Source: an uncultured Eubacteriales bacterium (GTDB lineage: Bacteria; Bacillota; Clostridia; Oscillospirales; CAG-382). Taken from it: DNA of 16,421 nt. The notes beneath the pieces were generated by a model. That model made no database searches. It worked only from the letters and a program-made list of their open reading frames with translations, and was not told the DNA's origin. The DNA lies in the NCBI GenBank assembly GCA_934444485.1, contig CAKSCN010000038.1:1-16421 (forward strand), written 5' to 3'. Shown piece after piece: positions 7,164-14,300 of this stretch; within the stretch, counting starts at the first letter, position 1; every line of letters starts with the position of its first letter. The translations under genes were made by a program, and so were the position numbers.

Positions 7164-8423
7164 TTATTTCTTCAATGCTTTTTCAACAAGCTCCGCCGCT
7201 CTCATTATGCCGAGTTTGCCGCTTTCGTATGTAAGACCGCCCTGGAGGTATACTGTGTACGGTTCTTTGCAGGGAGCGTCGGCGGAAAGCTCAATCGATG
7301 AGCCCTGAGTGAATGCGCCAGCCGCCATTATGACGGGGACCGCATATCCCGGCATGGGAGACGGCTCGGGCTTTACGAAGGAGTCTATCGGCGCACCGTT
7401 CTGTATTCCCTCGCAGAAAGCGACGAGTCTTTCGAGAGTTCCGAGGCTCACGGTCTGGATTATGTCGTGACGTTCCTCGTCTGCTGTCGGACTTACCTCA
7501 AATCCCATCGAAGAGAATACCTCTGCCGCAAACGCTTCTGTCTTTACTGCCTGAGCGACGGTGTGCGGAGCATAGAAAAGTCCCTTCAAAAGGTTCTTGT
7601 TGTGACCGAGGCTTGCGCCGGCTTCCGTACCGATTCCGGGGCAGGTGAGTCTGTAGGAGGCAAGCGTTACCGCCTTTTCGGTGCCGGCAATGTAACCGCC
7701 GCACTCCGCCATTCCGCCGCCCGGATTCTTGATGAGCGAACCCATTATCATATCCGCACCGTAGTAGGTCGGCTCATGCTCATCGACAAATTCACCGTAG
7801 CAGTTGTCTACGACAACGAATGCGTCCGAACGCTCGTGTGAGAACTTTGCGATTTCGCCGATCTTTTCCGCAGAGAGCGTAGGACGAATAGCATATCCCT
7901 TTGAACGCTGGATAAAGACCATCTTTATCTTTTTGTCCTCGGCGAGCGCCTTTTCTATTGCCGGGTAGTCTATTTCTCCGTTGGGGAGAAGGTCAATCTG
8001 ACGGTAGTTTACTCCGAAATCACGCAGAGAACCGTTGCCGGCTTCGCCACGTATGCCGATTACCTCTTCGAGAGTGTCGTAGGGCTTGCCCGTTACCGAA
8101 AGCATCGTGTCGCCGGGACGGAGAAGCCCGTAGAGACCTATTGCGAGAGTGTGAGTGCCGGAGGTTATTGTGTGTCTTGCAAAAGCACACTCCGCTTCAA
8201 ACACGTCGGCGAAAATTTTGTCTATTGTATCACGTCCGACGTCGTCGTAACCGTAACCGGTAGTCCCGGCAAAGTGAGAGTCGGAAACTCTGTGCTTTCT
8301 GAAAGCGTCCATGACCTTCGCCTGGTTCTTCATGGCGATTGAGTCAACTCGTTCGAGAACGCCCTTTTCTATAAGCTTTCTTTCGGCTTCTTTTGATTTT
8401 GCTATTATTTCTTCTGTAGTCAT
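7164..8423 (-). CDS. PLP-dependent enzyme of the methionine gamma-lyase / aluminium-resistance family
   Basis: A fold-type I PLP enzyme of the group (COG4100, Pfam Alum_res type) related to cystathionine beta-lyase and methionine gamma-lyase. Visible features are HTITSGTHTLA (84-94) in the cofactor-phosphate region, VVVDNCYGEF (203-212) with Asp206, which contacts the pyridine nitrogen, and MGSLIKNPGGG (227-237) with Lys232 as the Schiff-base lysine. At 419 residues it is full length. It probably performs C-S bond cleavage on a sulfur amino acid, but the in vivo substrate of this group is poorly defined and the aluminium name is historical. The ATG at 8423 has AAAGGA eight bases upstream. It follows murD by 38 bp with no terminator between. 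Confidence 0.9.
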   Translation of the reverse strand: MTTEEIIAKSKEAERKLIEKGVLERVDSIAMKNQAKVMDAFRKHRVSDSHFAGTTGYGYDDVGRDTIDKIFADVFEAECAFARHTITSGTHTLAIGLYGLLRPGDTMLSVTGKPYDTLEEVIGIRGEAGNGSLRDFGVNYRQIDLLPNGEIDYPAIEKALAEDKKIKMVFIQRSKGYAIRPTLSAEKIGEIAKFSHERSDAFVVVDNCYGEFVDEHEPTYYGADMIMGSLIKNPGGGMAECGGYIAGTEKAVTLASYRLTCPGIGTEAGASLGHNKNLLKGLFYAPHTVAQAVKTEAFAAEVFSSMGFEVSPTADEERHDIIQTVSLGTLERLVAFCEGIQNGAPIDSFVKPEPSPMPGYAVPVIMAAGAFTQGSSIELSADAPCKEPYTVYLQGGLTYESGKLGIMRAAELVEKALKK

Positions 8424-8461
8424 TTTATATTTCCTTTCATTATTGCATAATCATGCGTGCA

Positions 8462-9922
8462 TTAAAGCTCCGCCACCAATTTCTTAAATCTTTTTCCTCG
8501 TTCTTCAAAGTTTTTGAACGCATCGAAGCTTGTGCAGGCAGGACTCAATAACACGGCGTCTCCGCTTTTTGCCGCCTTTGCCGCAGAGAGAACCGCCTCG
8601 TCGAACGACGCACAGCGATTTATCTCAATACAGCCGTCACGGTAGCTATCGGCGCCGGTTATTGCCTTAATTATGGCGTCTGTCGTGGGACCCGATATAA
8701 ACACGGCACGTGCCTTTCGTATCACCTCGTCACCGAGACTGTCGAACGGTATGTGCTTGTCCGCACCGCCCATGACGAGGACAACCGCTTTCTCTTCGGT
8801 CTTCTCGGGGAAGGTCGAGAGTGCGGCAAGAGTTCTCGAGGGTGAGGAATCAATCGAGCTGTTGTAGAACCTTACTCCGTCTTTGACACGACAAAGCTCA
8901 AGCCTGTGTTCCACGCCGCCGAAGGTTTTTGCGATCTTTATCACCGCCTCGGGCTTTGCGTACTTCTCCGTAAGAGCGATCGCCGCCATGTAGTTTTCGG
9001 CGTTGTGCGTGCCGGGGAGAAGTATGTCGCCGAGCTTTATCACTTCACGCTCTACCGCACCGTCACGGCGTACAATCGCACCGTTTTCGATAAAGAAGCC
9101 GTTTTCGAGCCTCTTCTTAGAGGAAAACAGCACCGTTTCCGTACCGGCACTCTTCGCTCTCTCGGCAAACTCTGCGGTTATCGGATAGTCTGCGTTTGTG
9201 ACGAAGCGTGCGCCGTCGGGCATATACTTAAAGACCGCCGCCTTTGACTCTACGTATTCCTCCATGTCGGTGTGCCAGTTGAGGTGGTTCGGAGTTACGT
9301 TGGTGACAACCGCACCGTCGGGGAAAGTGAGCCTTGCGAAGGGGAGTCCCCTGTTCTCGAAACGGTTTATCGTGTGAAGCTGGAAGCTCGAAAGCTCGAG
9401 GACGACAAAATCGTCGGGAGTTATCTCGTCAATCTTTGCGAGAAGCGGACGTCCTATGTTTCCTCCGAGAAACACTCTGTATCCGGATTCATCGAGTATC
9501 TTCGCCGTGAGCGTGCTTGTGGTTGACTTGCCGTCGCTGCCGGTTATGACAAGAATCCTGCACGGACAGAGCGACAGAAAAGCCTCCATTTCACTTGTTA
9601 TCACCGCACCTCTCTTTACTACCGCCTCGGGAATTGCTCCGAGGTCGCACCTGATGCCCGGCGTGCGGAAAACAATGTCGCCGTCGATTGTGTCGAGGTA
9701 GTTATCGCCGCAAACAAATTTCACACCGCTTTCTTCAAGCTTTGCAACGTCGAGTGCAAGTTCGTTTTTCGGCTTTTTGTCGTGTACCGTGACCTTTGCT
9801 CCGGCACTTGTGAGAAAATCAATAAGCGGTACGTTGCTTATGCCTGCTCCGAGAACGTCTGCGTTCTTTCCTTTGAGATATTCACGGTATTTTGCCGCTT
9901 TATCGTTGCTGTATATAATCAT
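8462..9922 (-). CDS. murD: UDP-N-acetylmuramoyl-L-alanine--D-glutamate ligase
   Basis: Adds D-glutamate to UDP-MurNAc-L-Ala using ATP, the second amino-acid step of peptidoglycan precursor synthesis, in the cytoplasm. The N-terminal Rossmann-like domain shows VLGAGISN (23-30). The P-loop is TGSDGKSTTST (127-137), with SDGK in place of the more common TNGK, a form I associate with clostridial MurD. NVTPNHLNWH (208-217) is the central-domain motif, Lys227 in YVESKAAVF is the likely carbamylated lysine, YNSSIDSSPSRT (353-364) lies in the C-terminal domain, and the ending is SPACTSFDAFKNFEERG (460-476). The length of 486 is normal or slightly long. The start is the ATG at 9922, with GGGAGG about nine bases upstream; codons further upstream are non-homologous extension. 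No other mur genes are adjacent, so murD lies outside a dcw cluster here. Confidence 0.96.
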   Translation of the reverse strand: MIIYSNDKAAKYREYLKGKNADVLGAGISNVPLIDFLTSAGAKVTVHDKKPKNELALDVAKLEESGVKFVCGDNYLDTIDGDIVFRTPGIRCDLGAIPEAVVKRGAVITSEMEAFLSLCPCRILVITGSDGKSTTSTLTAKILDESGYRVFLGGNIGRPLLAKIDEITPDDFVVLELSSFQLHTINRFENRGLPFARLTFPDGAVVTNVTPNHLNWHTDMEEYVESKAAVFKYMPDGARFVTNADYPITAEFAERAKSAGTETVLFSSKKRLENGFFIENGAIVRRDGAVEREVIKLGDILLPGTHNAENYMAAIALTEKYAKPEAVIKIAKTFGGVEHRLELCRVKDGVRFYNSSIDSSPSRTLAALSTFPEKTEEKAVVLVMGGADKHIPFDSLGDEVIRKARAVFISGPTTDAIIKAITGADSYRDGCIEINRCASFDEAVLSAAKAAKSGDAVLLSPACTSFDAFKNFEERGKRFKKLVAEL

Positions 9923-9965
9923 GGACTCTGCCCTCCCGGTTTGTATTCGCAATGTGTGACCGATA

Positions 9966-11039
9966 TCATTTCCAGTACTCCTTGACGTCGCTGTCCGAGG
10001 AATACTTTTTGAACGTCGAGCGGTCAAACTTTTCAGCCTCGTTCGCCGTAATTTCACCCGTATATCCGTGCGGAAGCGTCATCTGGAAAGTGTAGCCGTT
10101 CACACCGTAATATGTAATGCTTTCGTATACCAAGCCGCTTTCCTCAATTATCCCGTTGTAGCTTCGGCAAAGAGCGGCGAATTCCTCTGCGGTGTCGGTT
10201 CGGTCGTAGAAAGCAATCTCGAAGCTCATTTTGTCCGCATACTCCTCGGTTCTGCTGTCGGGGAGAAGCACGTCGTCACCGGAATAGTCTCCGGGACGCA
10301 CCGCAAAGTCAATGCCGCTTGTGTAGCTGAACGAAAGTGCATGCTTTATTTCGTCCGCCTTTTCGTCCATCATGAGCCTTGCGCAGTAGTTTTTGTAGCC
10401 GTCAACCTCACCGTGCGTTCCGTCGGCACAGTAGTCGGCGATAATGACGTTGTTGTATGCCGAAACTCTCATTTCCGTGAGATAACCTCCGGCTTTGCGG
10501 CTGTAATACGTTTTTCCCTCGGTCGATTCAATGCCCGTGCCGGAGTACTTTTCGAGAAATGCGGTGCGGTTTACCTCGGCGGCACGCAGATTGCCGAAAA
10601 ACGTACCGTTGTACATCGGATAAACGAAAAGTGCGGCGGCGCAAATCACTGCGGCAAATACGAAAAGTGCGGCGAAAAGCTTGCGGTTCTCTTTGTAGAC
10701 AAGGGCGGTGACGACGAGTCTCTTTACAAATATCGAGACAACCGCAATGACGAGTACGACCGCCGTGTACTTCACACTGTATTCTATGCTTTCACCGTCA
10801 AATCTTGACATGATAAAAGCAATCAGCGCATAAACCGCACAGACCGCCTTGCTGTTCTTAAAAAGAATGTCCGATATCACCGGCGCAAACAGAATAATCG
10901 GAACGCCCTGCCATGCCCCTCTGTTGCCGGAGAAAAGGTACACCGCAGTAAACGCTGCGGCAACCGCAAGCGCAAATCCGCAATATTTCATCAGCGTGCC
11001 GTGTCGGTTCGGCGCTGTCTTAATGCTTTCGTTGTTCAA
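9966..11039 (-). CDS. Multi-pass membrane protein of unknown function with a soluble C-terminal domain
   Basis: No family recognised. Counting from the ATG at 11045, hydrophobic segments lie at about 21-39, 48-62, 67-80, 92-113 and 123-143, so about five transmembrane helices in the first 145 residues. The last 215 residues are soluble, rich in Tyr, Asp, Glu and Ser, and probably on one side of the membrane. I place the start at TTG 11039 (357 aa): AAAGGA sits eight bases before the TTG, the spacing used by its neighbours, but only two bases before the ATG at 11045. The ATG remains possible and adds two residues. It is the first gene of the run and lies 43 bp before murD. A role in envelope biology is suggested only by that neighbour. 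Confidence 0.82.
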   Translation of the reverse strand: MNNESIKTAPNRHGTLMKYCGFALAVAAAFTAVYLFSGNRGAWQGVPIILFAPVISDILFKNSKAVCAVYALIAFIMSRFDGESIEYSVKYTAVVLVIAVVSIFVKRLVVTALVYKENRKLFAALFVFAAVICAAALFVYPMYNGTFFGNLRAAEVNRTAFLEKYSGTGIESTEGKTYYSRKAGGYLTEMRVSAYNNVIIADYCADGTHGEVDGYKNYCARLMMDEKADEIKHALSFSYTSGIDFAVRPGDYSGDDVLLPDSRTEEYADKMSFEIAFYDRTDTAEEFAALCRSYNGIIEESGLVYESITYYGVNGYTFQMTLPHGYTGEITANEAEKFDRSTFKKYSSDSDVKEYWK

Positions 11040-11076
11040 GGTCATATTCCTTTCAAATGTATAATGTAACACGCTA

Positions 11077-11085
11077 AGTATACCA
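11077..11085 (-). promoter_or_regulatory. Probable extended -10 promoter of the murD operon
   Basis: On the minus strand TGGTATACT gives an extended -10 element (TG, one base, TATACT). No good -35 box is found 16-18 bp upstream, which an extended -10 can tolerate. It would start transcription near 11070, about 25-30 nt before the start codon of the membrane protein. It is divergent from the promoter at 11229-11257. Confidence 0.42.
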
Positions 11086-11145
11086 CGGAGTGTTTGACAT
11101 TGTGTAGATAATTTATTAAATCTCACGCACTTTAATTAAATTCGG

Positions 11146-11205
11146 CGGATTTTTCTTCGCACGGATTTTTTCTGTACAGAGATTTATCTCACGCCACGGA
11201 TTTTT
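11146..11205 (+). repeat. Three copies of CGGATTTTT with a central TCTGTACAGA palindrome
   Basis: CGGATTTTT occurs at 11146-11154, 11162-11170 and 11197-11205, and the last two extend to ACGGATTTTTT. A perfect 10-bp palindrome TCTGTACAGA (11171-11180) lies between copies two and three. TCTCACGC also occurs twice nearby (11121-11128 and 11187-11194). The cluster fills the space between two divergent promoters, just upstream of the -35 box of the surface-protein gene. It may be regulatory binding sites or simple low-complexity T-rich upstream sequence. Confidence 0.45.
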
Positions 11206-11228
11206 TTGTGCTTTTCGTAAAAAACATC

Positions 11229-11257
11229 TTGACAACGCCGAATTATTATGATATAAT
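11229..11257 (+). promoter_or_regulatory. Sigma-A promoter of the surface-protein gene
   Basis: Perfect TTGACA (11229-11234), a 17-bp spacer and perfect TATAAT (11252-11257). Transcription would start near 11264, giving a leader of about 49 nt before the ATG at 11313. The T-rich tracts just upstream could act as an UP-like element. Confidence 0.9.
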
Positions 11258-11312
11258 CAAAACATGAAATAGGCATTCCATTTTATGAAAACCAGAAAGG
11301 TACGGTGCAAAA

Positions 11313-14300
11313 ATGAATTCCAAAAAACTGCTCGCAATTCTCCTGTCCCTACTCATGCTTATTCCGCTTGTCGGGGCATATACTGCCTCGGCACTCGATC
11401 CGATCATCGAGAAAAAAGGTTCGGACTCTTTTTCGGGCGCTCACAACTCGGATAAGCAGGTAATCACGGACGGCGATATAAGCCTTCTCCGTATTACTCC
11501 TTCAAAAGACGCCGCCGCACAGGCAAAGCAGGTAAACTTCGATACGGTCGTAAAGTTCACCGTTTCCGAGGGTATGTACTTCAAAGCGCTTGTCAGAACA
11601 AACGTAAAGGGTACTCCCTGCGTAAACTTCAAGATTGACGGCAAATTCACCGGCAACACAAACGCCGACGAATCTCTTAACGGCGACGGAAACTGGGAGG
11701 AAATCCTCGTTAAGGTTCCCGGCAAAAGCGGTGAAGTAACCCAGATGTGGTGCTTCCTCATGGGCTACGACAACGTCGGTTCGTTTGCTTCCAACGCTTA
11801 CATCGACGTCGCAGGCTGGGGTATTTTCGATTGCCTCGCCGACGCCTACAGCCATTCGTTCTACGAAACTCTCCCTGCAAATACTTCCTCGGCGGACGAT
11901 AAGAAGAGCGAAACCGGAAGCGGCACGGGAACAGACGCCGGAAACAGCGGAACAACTACTCCCTCCGCTCCTCAAGAACCGATTGTTGTAAAAACCGGTG
12001 ACGGTGCGTTCGGCACGATACATAATACCGATAAGGAAAAGCAGAGTGCCGGCGACGTTACATTCTGGCACGTAACGCCTACCAAGGACGCCGCCGCACA
12101 GACAAAGCAGGTCAATTTTGACCTCGGCGTAAAAGCGACAATTGAAGAAAATTACTGGTTCAAGGCTCTTGTCAGAACCAACGTAAAGGGTATTCCCTGC
12201 ATAAACCCCAAGCTTGACGGAAGCTTCAAGGGCGGTATCAACGCTGCTTCCGCTCTTGTCGGCAACGGAAAGTGGGAGGAAATCTACGTAAGATTTACCT
12301 CGGGCGGCGAGCTTACTCAGCTTTGGGCGTTCCTTATGGGCTACGACAACGTCGGGAGCTTTGCGGATGACGCTTACATTGATGCTGCGGCATGGGGCAT
12401 TTTCGCAAGCCTCGACGACGCAAGAAACTACACCTTCTTCGAGGGACTCGACATGAATGCGCCCGCAATCGTCGATACCCCGACAACCAATCCCGACACC
12501 GAGCTCACCGAGGAGCCCTCGGACTACGAGCCGATTAGCGTTCCTTACGGCACGATTACCAAGGGAATCTGCAACGGTATGCATTCCGCAAAGGTTGAGA
12601 TGAATGTTTCTTTCGAGGGAAAAACCGCCGTTAAGGTTACTCCCACACCGGATATCAACGACGCAAGCGCCGTAAACCTCGACAACTACGGCATAACAAG
12701 CAAGGTAAAGATAAATTCAGGCGTATACAAGTACGTTGTCGTTGATTACTACTACGACAGTGCAGACCCCTCCTTCACCGGAAAGATGCGCATAAACATG
12801 ATAAAGCCTTCGATGCAGGCAGAGTCACTTACGCCTGTTGTCACCGGCAAGTGGGCACAGGCAGTGTTCCGTTTCCCCTCTACTCCGGCAATCAAGGAGG
12901 CGGCTGAGGACGTTGCACAGTTCCACTTCTACCCCTACAATACCACAAACCCGACTCAGCTCAACGCAAAAGATGTGATGTACATCTCAGACTTTACATT
13001 CTATGCGACAAACCCGGATAAGGACGCAACCTACGAGCTTGAGTTTAAGTCAGAAGACCCCGATGTTACGGGTACTCCCGTTCCGAGTATAACCTTCAAG
13101 TACGGCGACGAGATAAAGATACCCGAGTGTACGCTTGTATCCAAGGATAGCACTTTCTCCGGCTGGAAGTGTTCTGTTGACGGCAAGATTTATCAGCCCG
13201 GCGATACCCTCAAGTGTGAGGACACAAACATAACTTTCCTTGTTGTTTGGAAGAAGAATGAGAGTGCTCTTGCAGACAAAATCTCAATCGACCTTGCGGA
13301 TTACAGTGTCTGCATATCAAACGGCGGCGACGGTGCAACTCTCGAGAATACACTCTACGAGGGCAGAAAGGTAATAAAGGTTGTACCGAATACAAATGCC
13401 GTAAAGTCTAAGGGAATCAACATTGATGGCTGGGCGTATGTGGGCGCAGGTGTTGACCTCAACTACTACAAGTGGTTTGCCGTAAGCTATAAGTATGAGA
13501 CGAACAATGCGCTTGATACCGCAATGCACATAAACATAATGGTAAACGGCGGTATACTCAAGTATGCTTTCGGAAACGATTCCTCGAATAAGCTCGAAGC
13601 CAACAAGTGGGCATTTGCAATATTCGATATGACCGGCGTTGACGCCGCTCTCAATCCCGACAGCACCTCCCATGTTTTGAAGCAGATGCACTTCTATCCG
13701 TTCGGCGACAAGATTAACTGCGTTGATATGAACGCCGACGACGTAATGTACATCAATCAGATGATGTTCTTCCATGAAGAGCCGAAGTTCGAGACAATCG
13801 AAGCTTACATGACAGGTTATGACGACGGCACCTTCAAGCCCAATAAGACAATGTCACGTGCCGAGGCTTGCACGGTTATCGCAAGACTCCTTGCACCCGA
13901 AGCGGAAATCGCAGGCACTTCGTCCTTTACCGATGTCGCCGCGGATAAGTGGTACGCAAAGTACATAGGCTTCTGCGAGGCTAAGGGACTTCTTAAGTCC
14001 TACAGCGGCACATTCGCTCCCGACAAGGCTATTACACGGGCAGAATTTGCGGAGCTTGTTTACAACACAAAGCTTGCCGAAGATACAGGTAAGGCAGTAT
14101 CGTTTACGGATGTCGGAGAGTCTCATCCCAAGTACGCCGCAATAAAGGCGGCGGCATCCGCAGGACTTATCACAGGCTACGAGGACGGAACCTTCCTCCC
14201 CGACAGAACAATTACCCGTGCTCAGGTAGTTACGGTTATCAACCGCGCACGCGGCAGAGAAAGAACACGTGACGATATCCCCTCGGATATTGAAGTCGTA

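Noticed and set aside
9923..10057. 45-residue N-terminal extension of murD
   Set aside because: Arg/Ser/Thr-rich, not homologous to MurD, and it overlaps the end of the upstream gene; the ATG at 9922 has a ribosome binding site.
11502..12584. 360-codon minus-strand open frame opposite the duplicated modules
   Set aside because: Same codon-bias shadow; no ribosome binding site or recognisable motif.
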